From JAEUMG01 sp963805405 (GTDB lineage Bacteria; Pseudomonadota; Alphaproteobacteria; Rhizobiales; Aestuariivirgaceae), in NCBI GenBank assembly GCA_963805405.1, contig CAWDUC010000020.1, forward strand, positions 744,001 to 808,000: DNA of 64,000 bases, written 5' to 3'. Positions 43,726 to 52,829 of the stretch are shown here, one piece after another. The notes beneath the pieces are model-generated. The model had not been told where the DNA came from. It saw only the letters and a list, made by a program, of their open reading frames with translations, and ran no database searches. A program made the position numbers and the translations under genes. The stretch's first letter is position 1, and every line of letters begins with the position of its first letter.

Positions 43726-44892
43726 TCAGGCGGCCGGCAGGAAGCGTTCGACCAGGCGTCCCCACAATGCGGCGCCCTTCACCAAGACCTCGTCGTTGAA
43801 ATCGTAGCCCGGATCGTGGAGCATCTTGCGGTTGGGACCGTCGCCGTTGCCGATGGCGAAATAGCTGCCGGGGACATGCTCAAGCATGTAGGAGAAATCC
43901 TCGCTGAACATGAAGGGATGTTCGATGCGGATCGCGGGATGTCCGGTATCGACCTCCGCCGCGACAGCGCCGAGAAGTTCGGTCTCCGCCTCAGTATTGA
44001 TGGATGGCGGATAGCTCAGTTCATAGTCGATTTCAGCGGTGCAGCCGTAGCTCTCCGCCTGCGCTCTGACGAGCGCCGGGATGCGCGTCGCGATCAGATT
44101 GCGGATCGATGGGCTGCAGCTGCGGATGCTCACCTCTATCGATGCCGTTTCGGGGATGACCGTCGAGATCGTACCCGCGTGCAAGGTACCCACGGTTACA
44201 ATCGCCGGCTCATGCGGATCGGCATTGCGCGATACCACGGTCTGAAGCGCCAGCACGATTCCCGCAGCAGCGACAATCGGGTCGGTCGCTTTATGCGGCA
44301 TGGCACCATGCCCACCAACACCGCGCACAACGATGCGAGCGACGTCGACAGCGGCGGTGACCGGGCCGGTCTTGTAGAGCACCTGCCCCGCCGGATAGCC
44401 CGGCAGATTGTGAAACGCGTAAACGGCATCACAGGGAAAGCGGGTAAAGAGCCCTTCATCGACCATGCGACGGGCGCCGCTGATGTCTTCCTCGGCGGGC
44501 TGGAAGATCAAGTGGACGGTACCATCGAAATTGCGTGTTTCAGACAGATACCGCGCCGCGCCGAGCAAGGTCGTAGTGTGGCCATCATGGCCGCAGGCAT
44601 GCATCTTGCCAGGCGTGCGGCTCGCATAGGGAAGGCCAGTCGTCTCGGTCATGGGCAACGCATCCATATCGGCGCGCAAGCCGATCGCGCGCCGCGAGGT
44701 GCCATTGCTCAAGGTTCCGATGACGCCGGTCGTCGCGATCCCCTCGCTGACCTTAAAGCCCATGCCTGCGAGGTGGCGCGCGACGACACCCGCGGTGCGA
44801 ACCTCTTCAAACTGCAATTCCGGATGCATGTGCAGGTCACGCCGGATGGCGATCAGGGACGGAGCATGCCGATCAAGAACTTCACACTTCAT
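43726..44892 (-). CDS. M20 family amidohydrolase (hippurate/IAA-amino acid hydrolase type)
   Basis: A 388-residue M20D peptidase. The metal ligands are visible in MHACGHDGH, FQPAEEDISGARRMVDEG and the C-terminal MFSEDFSYMLEHVPG; the lid-domain region VRGVGGHGAMPHKATDPIVA is typical. It hydrolyses N-acyl amino acids. Its ATG overlaps the stop of an amino-acid permease gene (ATGA), so it belongs to the ABC importer operon, probably processing the imported conjugate. Confidence 0.92.
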   Translation of the reverse strand: MKCEVLDRHAPSLIAIRRDLHMHPELQFEEVRTAGVVARHLAGMGFKVSEGIATTGVIGTLSNGTSRRAIGLRADMDALPMTETTGLPYASRTPGKMHACGHDGHTTTLLGAARYLSETRNFDGTVHLIFQPAEEDISGARRMVDEGLFTRFPCDAVYAFHNLPGYPAGQVLYKTGPVTAAVDVARIVVRGVGGHGAMPHKATDPIVAAAGIVLALQTVVSRNADPHEPAIVTVGTLHAGTISTVIPETASIEVSIRSCSPSIRNLIATRIPALVRAQAESYGCTAEIDYELSYPPSINTEAETELLGAVAAEVDTGHPAIRIEHPFMFSEDFSYMLEHVPGSYFAIGNGDGPNRKMLHDPGYDFNDEVLVKGAALWGRLVERFLPAA

Positions 44893-45577
44893 CGTTTCTG
44901 AGGCACCTGGCGTTCGATCCATCCGAAGATACGGGTGATAACAAAGGTCATACAAAAATAGATAAACGCCACGAGCAGGAGCGGCTCATAGACATGATAT
45001 GTATCCTGCCTGATCTTACTCCCCACCCCAAACACCTCCATGATCGTAATCGTTGCAACCAGCGGAGTCGCTTTTAGTTGACCAATCACTTCGCCGCCAA
45101 GCGTGGGCAGAACAAGGCGGAAGGCGCGCGGAAACCAGATACGGTGAAGCATGGTAAACGGATTCATACCAAAGGCCCGCGCCGCCTCGAGTTCGCCGCG
45201 CGGCACGCTGAGGAAGCCGCCGCGCATGATTTCGCCCTCATAGCCGGCAAAGCTGAGGGTGAGCGCCAGGACGCCGTAGAAAATCCCTTCGCGAAGCACC
45301 GGCCACATGAAGCTTTCCCGGATCCAGGGAATGGAGGGAAAGAGAGAACCGAGCCCGTAGTATAAGAGCCATATCTGGACGAGCAGCGGGGTGCCGCGGA
45401 TCACCGTACAGAAGCCCTTGGCGAGCCAGGCCAAGGCCGCGGCCCCGTCACCTGAACGAGGCCCAGAGGGACCGCTATCAGCATCCCCAATACGCAGGAG
45501 GTGACCAGCAGATAGAGGGTGAGCCAAATACCGTGCACAATGAGGGGGGCGTAATGAGGCAGCCAATCCCAGTTCAT
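44889..45577 (-). CDS. Polar amino acid ABC transporter permease (frameshifted)
   Basis: The gene starts at ATG 45577 (MNWDWLPHYAPLIVHGIWLT) and is 229 residues if one missing base near 45436-45446 is restored; the other frame then continues ALAWLAKGFCTVIRGTPLLV. The HisM/GlnP-type EAA loop is RGELEAARAFGMNPFTMLHR. This is the only frameshift of the window that needs an added rather than a removed base. It forms the membrane pair with the permease gene four bases upstream. Confidence 0.88.
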
Positions 45578-45581
45578 CGCC

Positions 45582-46292
45582 TCACCTCGCCCGATGCTGG
45601 CCGCGGCGAAAATGCCGTTCGACGCGACCGAAGAAAAACAGCGAGACTATGGAGATCGTCAGATAGATGCCGGCGGCAACGATGTAGAAGAGGAAGTATG
45701 CCTTGGTACCGCCGGCCGCCTGGCGCGTGGCGAGCGCGAGTTCGCTATAGCCCACAACCGCGACAAGCGCTGAATCCTTCGTGACGTTGAGCCACAGATT
45801 GGACAGGCCGGGGATCGCGTAGGGCAGCATGGCCGGCAAGGTGATACGCCGGAAGCGCGTCAATGGCGACATGCCGAATGCGCGGGCCGCTTCGATCTGG
45901 CCGATCGGTATCGCCTGGATGGCGCCGCGCAGGACTTCCGTCGAGTAGGCACCCTGCACGAAGCCGAGGACAAAAACCGCCGCCATGAAGCCACTGATTT
46001 GAATGGCTTCAACGCCAAACTGCGCGAGCAGGCGGTTGAGCGTGTCGGTACCAGCGTAATAAAGAATGACGATTAGTACGAGTTCAGGGACCGAGCGAAC
46101 GATCGTGGTGTAGCCTTCGAGTATGCCGCGGGTGACGCGACCGCCATTGAGCTTGCCGACGGCGCCAAGCAGGCCGAGGCAAAGACCCAGTGCGTAGGCC
46201 CACAGGGATATCTGGATCGTGCTGAGCGCGCCGATAAGGAGGTTGCCGCCCCAGTCGTGAAGCAGTTCGAGACTGCCAGCTTTGGTGGGCAT
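45582..46292 (-). CDS. Polar amino acid ABC transporter permease
   Basis: A 236-residue HisQ-type inner-membrane permease: IQISLWAYALGLCLGLLGAV, RSVPELVLIVILYYAGTD and the EAA loop GQIEAARAFGMSPLTRFRRI, which contacts the ATPase. It lies between the binding-protein gene and the second permease in the operon. Confidence 0.93.
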   Translation of the reverse strand: MPTKAGSLELLHDWGGNLLIGALSTIQISLWAYALGLCLGLLGAVGKLNGGRVTRGILEGYTTIVRSVPELVLIVILYYAGTDTLNRLLAQFGVEAIQISGFMAAVFVLGFVQGAYSTEVLRGAIQAIPIGQIEAARAFGMSPLTRFRRITLPAMLPYAIPGLSNLWLNVTKDSALVAVVGYSELALATRQAAGGTKAYFLFYIVAAGIYLTISIVSLFFFGRVERHFRRGQHRAR

Positions 46293-46322
46293 CTACCCCC
46301 CGCCCCCTACCCGCATGGAGAA

Positions 46323-46347
46323 GCTGCGCCGGCAAGACCGGCGCAGC
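46323..46347 (-). promoter_or_regulatory. Intercistronic hairpin between binding protein and permease
   Basis: Perfect ten-base arms GCTGCGCCGG and CCGGCGCAGC with a five-base loop lie between the binding-protein stop (46356) and the permease start (46292). No U-run follows. Such hairpins in ABC operons usually stabilise the upstream mRNA and keep binding protein in excess. Confidence 0.65.
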
Positions 46348-46355
46348 CAAGCACG

Positions 46356-47150
46356 TCAGTTCGCCTTCGGAACCACAAGGCCGGTCAGTTCAGGATACTT
46401 GGCGGTGATTTTGTCGAATTCGCCCGCGGCAGCCAACGCCTTGATCGCAGCGTTCATTTTGTCCTTGAGAGCGGTGTCTTCCTTGCGCAGACCAGCGCCA
46501 ACACCGAAGCCCAAAATCTCTGCGTCGTGGGGAACAATACCCTTCATCTCACAGCAGGCCATGCCCTGCTCCGTCTTGAGGAACGCGGCAAGCGCCAGAG
46601 CGTCGGCCTGGGTATAATCGAGGCGGCCGGCGGCAAGATCCTGGTTGGCTTCATCCTGAGTCTGATAGGTCTTCACCGTCGAGCCGGCGCCAAAATACTT
46701 GTCGACGTAGTTCGCATGGGTAGTCGACACCTGAACGCCGATTGTCTTGCCCTTGAGGTGCTCCGGGGTGATATCAACATCGCCATTCTTGGGTCCGATG
46801 ATGGCGGCGGCAGTGTCGTAATACATGTCGGAGAAATCGATCGTCTTCTTGCGCTCGTCGGTAATCGACATCGACGACCAGATGACATCGATCTGCTTGG
46901 AGGTGAGCGACGGGATAATGCCATCCCATGCGACTTCGACCAGTTCGCACTTTTCGTTCATCTGCGCGCAAAGCGCGTTCATGAGATCGACTTCCCAGCC
47001 TACCCAGGTGCCGGACGCGTCCTTGGACGTGAAGGGCGGGTAGGGTTCGGCGGCAACACCGAATTTGATACCTTCGGCCTGCGCCTGGGCCGCAAAGCCA
47101 ACCATAACAACGGCGGCGGCAGCCAATGCAAAACGGCGGGTTAATTTCAT
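46356..47150 (-). CDS. Polar amino acid ABC transporter substrate-binding protein
   Basis: A 264-residue periplasmic protein with a signal peptide ending QAQA and the SBP_bac_3 fold: FGVAAEPYPPFTSKDASGTW, VGWEVDLMNALCAQMNEKCE, IDVIWSSMSITDERKKTIDF. Those segments hold the Asp and Arg that clamp amino acid substrates in HisJ-type proteins. Two adjacent ATGs exist; 47150 has the better spacing from GGGAG. Three or more cysteines suggest a disulfide. Substrate class is polar amino acid; the exact ligand is unknown. Confidence 0.92.
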   Translation of the reverse strand: MKLTRRFALAAAAVVMVGFAAQAQAEGIKFGVAAEPYPPFTSKDASGTWVGWEVDLMNALCAQMNEKCELVEVAWDGIIPSLTSKQIDVIWSSMSITDERKKTIDFSDMYYDTAAAIIGPKNGDVDITPEHLKGKTIGVQVSTTHANYVDKYFGAGSTVKTYQTQDEANQDLAAGRLDYTQADALALAAFLKTEQGMACCEMKGIVPHDAEILGFGVGAGLRKEDTALKDKMNAAIKALAAAGEFDKITAKYPELTGLVVPKAN

Positions 47151-47276
47151 CATATTCTCCCTTGTTTACTCCCTGATGGTCGCCCGCCTTTAGACGGGCG
47201 GCCTTTGTCGACGTTCTCGTTTGGGTGAGGCGTCAGTCCGATATCCTAGCCGGGCCGCTACCCTAGTTCAAAGGGC

Positions 47277-48062
47277 CTATTTGATACCTTTCACGAACTG
47301 CCGGAACCGTTCGCTCTTTGGCGATCCGAAGACCTGGGCCGGCGGCCCCTCCTCCTCGACCAGCCCCTTATAGAGAAACATGACATGGCTCGAGACTTCG
47401 CGGGCGAAAGCCATTTCATGTGTGACCAGGATCATGGTGCGACCCTCGTCGGCAAGATCACGGATGACTTTCAGCACTTCACCAACCAGCTCGGGATCGA
47501 GTGCCGAGGTGGGCTCGTCGAAAAGCATCACCTTGGGCTCCATGGCGAGCGCGCGCGCGATAGCGGCGCGCTGTTGCTGGCCACCCGACAGAAACGCCGG
47601 GTACTGATCTTTCTTCTCGTGGAGGCCTACCTTGTGGAGCAGCTTCTCGGCGCGGTCGATGGCCTCGGCTTTGGGTACTTTGAGAACATGAACCGGCACC
47701 TCGATGACATTTCCGAGAACGGTCATGTGCGGCCACAGATTGAAGGACTGGAAGACCATGCCAAGACGGGTGCGGATGCGCTCAAGCTGGCGGCGGTCGG
47801 TAGGATGGAGGTTGCCATCGGGCCCGGTCTTTACCGCCACTTCCTCGCCGGTGACCGTGATACGGCCGCGGGTCGGGGCTTCCAGGAAATTTATGCAGCG
47901 AAGCAAGGTACTTTTGCCGGAACCCGAGGCGCCGATGATCGACACCACATCGCCCTCATGGGCGGTCAGAGCTACCCCGCGCAGAACTTCCAACTCACCA
48001 AAGCTCTTATGCAGGTTCTCGACAATAACAGCCGGCTGGCCATTGCCGTTCGCCTTTGCCAC
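47277..48062 (-). CDS. Amino acid ABC transporter ATP-binding protein
   Basis: A 261-residue HisP/GlnQ-type ATPase: Walker A GASGSGKST, Q-loop MVFQSFNLWPHMTV, signature LSGGQQQRAAIARALA, Walker B VMLFDEPTSALD and switch His in LVTHEM. It is the first gene of the operon ATPase - binding protein - two permeases - M20 hydrolase, all on the minus strand. It is divergent from the polyamine-type binding protein; the shared 236-base gap should carry both promoters. Confidence 0.95.
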   Translation of the reverse strand: MAKANGNGQPAVIVENLHKSFGELEVLRGVALTAHEGDVVSIIGASGSGKSTLLRCINFLEAPTRGRITVTGEEVAVKTGPDGNLHPTDRRQLERIRTRLGMVFQSFNLWPHMTVLGNVIEVPVHVLKVPKAEAIDRAEKLLHKVGLHEKKDQYPAFLSGGQQQRAAIARALAMEPKVMLFDEPTSALDPELVGEVLKVIRDLADEGRTMILVTHEMAFAREVSSHVMFLYKGLVEEEGPPAQVFGSPKSERFRQFVKGIK

Positions 48063-48298
48063 GCGCGTTCCGCTCCCCAGGTTCTTTTCTTTTTACCTTA
48101 ACACCTGACGGAGGTGGGTCAAATCCTGATCGGCATTGGTGCAACCAGGGGTTTTGGGTGGCTTTCCTTCCGTTCGGAGACCCGCTAAAGCATGGCGCAG
48201 GTCCGCTATTCCAAGGCGTGTTCATCAGTCCGATGAGCCGGTCGGCATGCCATACGCGGACGGAAATTTCAGTCCGGCTCACAGGGAGGTATATGTTC

Positions 48299-49450
48299 AT
48301 GACATCATTCAAACGCGTCGTCGTCTCGCTTCTGGCGGCCACCTCGCTCGCAGGCACGGCCCTTGCCGACATGAAGACGGAGATCGGCCCGGGAGAGGGC
48401 CAAGTCGATATCGTTGCATGGCCGGGCTATATCGAGCGCGGCGAGACCGACAAGAATTACGACTGGGTGACCGATTTCGAGAAGGCGACGGGCTGCAAGG
48501 TCAATGTGAAGACCGCGGCGACCTCGGACGAAATGGTGACCCTGATGAATCAGGGCGGCTTCGATCTCGTGACCGCTTCGGGCGATGCCTCGCTTCGCCT
48601 CATCGCCGGCAAGAAAGTGCAACCGGTCAATGTCGACATCATTGCCAATTGGAAGACCGTCGACGACCGGCTGAAGGACGCACCGTGGCACACCGTCGAT
48701 GGCTCGCATTACGGCACGCCCTACCAATGGGGTCCAAACGTTCTCGCCTATAATACGAAGGTGTTTCCAGAGAAGCCGGCGAGCTGGTCGGTGGTCTTCG
48801 AGGAGCAGAACCTGCCGGATGGCAAGAGCAACAAGGGCCGCGTGCAGGCCTATGACGGCCCGATCTACGTGGCCGACGCGGCGCTCTATCTCATGAAGAA
48901 GAAGCCCGAACTCGGCATCAAGAATCCCTACGAGCTCAACAAGGACCAGTATGCCGCGGCGCTTGAACTCCTCAAGGGCCAGCGCGCGCTGGTCGGGCGC
49001 TATTGGCACGACGCCATGGTGCAGGTTGACGACTTCAAGAACGAAGGCGTCGTCGCTTCTTCATCCTGGCCGTTCCAGGTAAACCTGCTGCAGGCCGACA
49101 AGAAGGATATCGCCTCGACAGTGCCTGAAGAGGGCGCCACCGGCTGGGCCGACACGACCATGCTGCATTCGGAAGCGGCGCATCCCAACTGCGCTTATCT
49201 CTGGATGAACCATTCGCTCGAGCCCAAGGTCCAAGGCGATGTCGCAGCGTGGTTCGGCTCGGTTCCGACGGTTCCGGCCGCCTGCACCGGCAATGCTCTG
49301 CTGACGGACGCGGGCTGCGAACTCAACGGATACGGCAATTTCGACAAGATCTGGTTCTGGCGCACGCCGACTGCGAAATGCGAGCAGGACGGCAATTGCG
49401 TGCCCTACTCGCAGTGGGTCAAGGACTATATCGCAGTCATGGGTCAGTAG
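48299..49450 (+). CDS. Spermidine/putrescine-type ABC substrate-binding protein
   Basis: A 383-residue periplasmic binding protein of the PotD/SBP_bac_8 type, with a signal peptide ending ALAD. Segments VDIVAWPGYIERGETDKNYD, WVTDFEKATGCKVNVKTAAT, YGTPYQWGPNVLAYNTKVF and GYGNFDKIWFWRTPTAKC are typical. Start 48299 is preferred because GGAGG lies nine bases before it (an ATG six bases upstream is too close). It begins a binding protein - ATPase - permease - permease operon. The exact polyamine or related ligand is not determined. Confidence 0.9.
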   Translation: MTSFKRVVVSLLAATSLAGTALADMKTEIGPGEGQVDIVAWPGYIERGETDKNYDWVTDFEKATGCKVNVKTAATSDEMVTLMNQGGFDLVTASGDASLRLIAGKKVQPVNVDIIANWKTVDDRLKDAPWHTVDGSHYGTPYQWGPNVLAYNTKVFPEKPASWSVVFEEQNLPDGKSNKGRVQAYDGPIYVADAALYLMKKKPELGIKNPYELNKDQYAAALELLKGQRALVGRYWHDAMVQVDDFKNEGVVASSSWPFQVNLLQADKKDIASTVPEEGATGWADTTMLHSEAAHPNCAYLWMNHSLEPKVQGDVAAWFGSVPTVPAACTGNALLTDAGCELNGYGNFDKIWFWRTPTAKCEQDGNCVPYSQWVKDYIAVMGQ

Positions 49451-49464
49451 CCCAAATTCAATCC

Positions 49465-49499
49465 GGATCCCGGCCCGTTCGGCCGGGATCCCTTTATTT
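49465..49499 (+). terminator. Intercistronic terminator/attenuator after binding-protein gene
   Basis: Perfect 11-base arms GGATCCCGGCC (49465-49475) and GGCCGGGATCC (49481-49491) with loop CGTTC, then CTTTATTT. It lies between the binding-protein stop and the ATPase start and would let only part of transcription proceed, giving binding protein in excess. Confidence 0.8.
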
Positions 49500-49510
49500 C
49501 GCACTTCATC

Positions 49511-50525
49511 ATGACAGCGGCTGTCAGATTTCAGAATGTCTCGCGCCATTTCGGCACCGTTCGCGCGGTCGATGATGTAACTCTCGATATCGCTCCCGGC
49601 GAGTTCTTCGCCATGCTCGGGCCTTCGGGTTCGGGCAAGACGACGTGCCTGCGCCTCATCGCCGGCTTCGAGCTGCCGACCGCCGGCCATATCGAAATCT
49701 TCGGAGAAACGGCCGGAGGCCTTCCGCCCTACAAGCGCAATGTCAACACCGTCTTCCAGGACTACGCGCTGTTTCCGCATATGACGGTCGGCGAAAACGT
49801 CGCCTATGGATTGATGATCAAGGGCATCGATCGCGCCACCCGCGAGGCCCGCGCCAAGGCTGCGCTCGCCATGGTAAAGCTATCGGGCTTCGAAGTGCGC
49901 CGTCCGAGCCAGCTTTCCGGCGGCCAGAGGCAACGCGTCGCGCTCGCCCGCGCGCTCGTCAATGAGCCCAAGGTTTTGCTTCTCGACGAGCCGCTCGGGC
50001 GCTCTCGACCTCAAACTGCGCGAACAGATGCAGGAAGAATTGCGGGCGCTCCAGAAGCAGCTCGGAATCACCTTCGTCTTCGTCACCCATGACCAAGGCG
50101 AGGCCTTGTCGATGGCCGACCGGGTGGCGATCTTCAATGACGGGAGGATCGTGCAGGCGGGCTCGCCGGGCGAGGTCTATGAGCGGCCGCGCTCGCGCTT
50201 CGTTGCCGATTTCGTCGGCTCTTCCAATATCCTCAGCCCGGAATTTTCATCCCGGCATGGAGGGCCTGCGAACTGGACGAGTCTCCGGCCTGAAAAGATC
50301 ACGGCAGAACGCGGCGGCGAACCGCGGGACCCAGGCGCCAGCAGCGCCGAAGGCCGCGTGGTCGCCGTTCATTATCAGGGCGCCATCACGCGCGTCGTCA
50401 TCGAGTTCGACGGCACGCGCCTCATTGCGGCGGTCCCTGCCGGCGCGGGAGCATTTGCAGAAGGCGATCTCTTGCGCTTCGTGTGGAACAGGGAATGCCT
50501 CGTTGCCATGGAGGATGCGGGGTGA
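49511..50525 (+). CDS. potA: Spermidine/putrescine-type ABC ATP-binding protein (single-base frameshift)
   Basis: Removing one G from GGG at 49997-49999 gives a 337-residue PotA-like ATPase. Walker A is GPSGSGKTT, signature LSGGQRQRVALARAL, Walker B LLLDEPLGALDLKLRE (the break falls inside this, at the G of LGAL), switch His FVTHDQGEA, and a C-terminal TOBE-like domain with SLRPEKITAE. The break would remove the D-loop, switch and regulatory domain, so a sequence error is likely. The stop overlaps the permease GTG start. Confidence 0.9.
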
Positions 50526-51457
50526 CGGCCGCCAGCGCCAGACCCAATTCCGCCCTTACGCGGATATCCGACGCGTTGTTTCGCCGGCCGGGCGTTCTGA
50601 CGCTGCTGCTGCTTGCGCCACCGCTCCTGTGGATTGGCGTCGTCTATGTCGGTTCGCTCCTGGCGCTGCTGGTGCAGAGCTTCTACTCGCTCGACGACTT
50701 TTCAGGCCTCGTCGTCCACGAATTCACACTGCGCACCTATGCGCAACTGCTCGAGCCATCCAATATCGGCATCATCGTCCGTACCGTGACGATGGCGGCC
50801 TTCGTCACGGTCGCCTCGGCAATCATTTCCTTTCCGATCGCCTATTATGCGGCACGCTATGCCCGCGGCACAACCAAGGCGCTGTTCTATCTCGCCGTGA
50901 TGATGCCGTTGTGGTCGAGCTACCTGGTCAAGGTCTATTCCTGGAAATTGATCCTCGCCAAGGAGGGCATCATCACCTGGGTCGCCACCCGGCTCCATGT
51001 CACGTGGCTCCTCGACTGGATCCTGGCGCTGCCGATCGTTGGCGGCCCTTCGCTTTCCTTCAGCTATATCGGGACGTTCCTCGTCTTCGTCTATATCTGG
51101 CTGCCCTATATGATACTTCCGACCCAAGCGGCACTTGAGCGGGTGCCGAAGAATTTCGTCGAGGCCGCCGCCGATCTTGGTGCCAATCCGAAGCAGACAT
51201 TCCGGACCGTGATCCTGCCGCTGGCGATGCCCGGCATCATTGCGGGCTCGATCTTCACTTTCTCATTGACGCTCGGCGACTACATCATTCCGCAGATCGT
51301 CGGCAATTCGCGGCCCTTCATCGGCATGACCGTTTACAGCCTGCAGGGCACCGCGGGCGACATTCCGCTCGCCGCCGCCTTCACCGTCGTACCTATGATC
51401 ATCATGGGCATCTATCTTATGATCGCGAAGCGGCTGGGGGCCTTCGATGCGCTCTGA
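50522..51457 (+). CDS. potB: Spermidine/putrescine-type ABC permease (PotB-like)
   Basis: A 311-residue six-helix permease: GVLTLLLLAPPLLWIGVVYV, SIGI-like central helices, and the EAA loop KNFVEAAADLGANPKQTFRT. Start is a GTG at 50522 overlapping the ATPase stop (GTGA). It overlaps the next permease gene by 11 bases. Confidence 0.92.
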   Translation: MTAASARPNSALTRISDALFRRPGVLTLLLLAPPLLWIGVVYVGSLLALLVQSFYSLDDFSGLVVHEFTLRTYAQLLEPSNIGIIVRTVTMAAFVTVASAIISFPIAYYAARYARGTTKALFYLAVMMPLWSSYLVKVYSWKLILAKEGIITWVATRLHVTWLLDWILALPIVGGPSLSFSYIGTFLVFVYIWLPYMILPTQAALERVPKNFVEAAADLGANPKQTFRTVILPLAMPGIIAGSIFTFSLTLGDYIIPQIVGNSRPFIGMTVYSLQGTAGDIPLAAAFTVVPMIIMGIYLMIAKRLGAFDAL

Positions 51458-52265
51458 CGGTACGATCGCCGCACCGTGGCCATTGAAGCTTGGGGCCGTC
51501 GCGGGGCTGCTCTACCTGCACCTCCCCCTGGCACTCATCTTCCTCTACGCCTTCACGACCGAGGAAAAGAGCTTCCAATTCCCGCCGCCCGGCTTCACCA
51601 CGCACTGGTTCTCAACCGCATGGTTCGACAGGCCGGACATCTGGCCGCCCTTGTGGCTGTCGCTCAAGGTGGCGTTGATCGCCACGTTCCTTGCCTTGAT
51701 CTTCGGGACGCTCGCCGCGGCAGCCTTGTCGCGCGCCAAATTCTTCGGCAGGGACTCGATCTCGCTGCTTTTCATCCTGCCGATCGCGCTCCCCGGCATC
51801 ATCACCGGCATCTCGTTGCGATCGGCTTTCGACATCATGAACATTCCGTTCTCGACGTGGACGATCGTTCTGGGTCACGCGACCTTCTGCATCGTCGTCG
51901 TCTATAACAATGTGCTGGCGCGATTCCGGCGCACTTCGAAGAGCATGGTCGAGGCGTCGATGGATCTGGGCGCCGATGGCTTCCAGACGTTTCGCTATGT
52001 GGTGCTGCCGCAGATCGCCACCGCGCTTCTTGCCGGCGGTATGCTTGCATTCGCGCTATCCTTCGACGAGATCATCGTCACGACTTTCACCGCCGGCCAG
52101 CAGACGACGCTGCCGATCTGGATGCTCAATGAGTTGATCCGCCCACGACAGCGACCGGTGACCAATGTCGTGGCGATCTTCGTAATCGCGGTCACCTTCA
52201 TTCCGATCCTCGCCGCCTATTATCTCACCCGCGAGGGCGAGCACACGGCCGGCGCGGGAAAGTAG
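51447..52265 (+). CDS. potC: Spermidine/putrescine-type ABC permease (PotC-like)
   Basis: A 272-residue six-helix permease with the EAA loop KSMVEASMDLGADGFQTFRY and the family segment FALSFDEIIVTTFTAG. The 11-base overlap with potB indicates coupled translation. It completes the operon binding protein - ATPase - PotB - PotC. It converges on the CoxG-like gene. Confidence 0.93.
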   Translation: MRSDGTIAAPWPLKLGAVAGLLYLHLPLALIFLYAFTTEEKSFQFPPPGFTTHWFSTAWFDRPDIWPPLWLSLKVALIATFLALIFGTLAAAALSRAKFFGRDSISLLFILPIALPGIITGISLRSAFDIMNIPFSTWTIVLGHATFCIVVVYNNVLARFRRTSKSMVEASMDLGADGFQTFRYVVLPQIATALLAGGMLAFALSFDEIIVTTFTAGQQTTLPIWMLNELIRPRQRPVTNVVAIFVIAVTFIPILAAYYLTREGEHTAGAGK

Positions 52266-52268
52266 GTT

Positions 52269-52814
52269 CTACTTCTTCTTGAACATCCCGAAGAAGCCCT
52301 TACGCTCTGGCTTCTCCTCGCCATCTTCCGCCATTTCTTCTTCCTCTTGCGGCGCATTGGGATCGCCGCCTGCGGCAAGGATGGCAAATTTGTCGAAGAA
52401 CTGCGTCGCCATCGATTTGGCAGTCGAGTCGATGAGGCGCGACCCAAGGCTTGCGAGCTTGCCGCCGACATGGGCTTCGACGTTATAAATGAGCTTGGTG
52501 CCTTCGGGCACGTCTTCGAGTTTCACGACCGCTCCGCCCTTGGCGAAGCCGGCAAGACCGCCTTTGCCCTCGCCCGAGATCGTATAGCCGTTCGGCGGGT
52601 CGAGATCGGTCAACTGCACTTCGCCCGTAAAATGCGCCTTGACCGGGCCGACCTTTGCTACAACGCGAGCCGTGAAGTCCGTGTCGGAATTCTTCGCGAT
52701 CTCCTCGCAGCCAGGAATGGCCTGGCGCAGAATGTCGGGGTCATTGAGCGCCTTCCAAACAGCCTCGCGCGGGACGGGGATGATTTCTTCGCCGGTCATC
52801 TTCATGTCAGTCAC
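52269..52814 (-). CDS. CoxG (carbon monoxide dehydrogenase subunit G) family protein
   Basis: A 181-residue START/SRPBCC-fold protein: EEIIPVPREAVWKALNDPDI at the start, GCEEIAKNSDTDF, then an acidic-basic tail ending GFFGMFKKK that could reach the membrane. CoxG homologues help recruit or mature molybdenum hydroxylases at the membrane, but many, like this one, stand away from cox genes and have unknown partners. Confidence 0.85.
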   Translation of the reverse strand: MTDMKMTGEEIIPVPREAVWKALNDPDILRQAIPGCEEIAKNSDTDFTARVVAKVGPVKAHFTGEVQLTDLDPPNGYTISGEGKGGLAGFAKGGAVVKLEDVPEGTKLIYNVEAHVGGKLASLGSRLIDSTAKSMATQFFDKFAILAAGGDPNAPQEEEEMAEDGEEKPERKGFFGMFKKK

Positions 52815-52829
52815 TCCAAAGGCGGGCGC

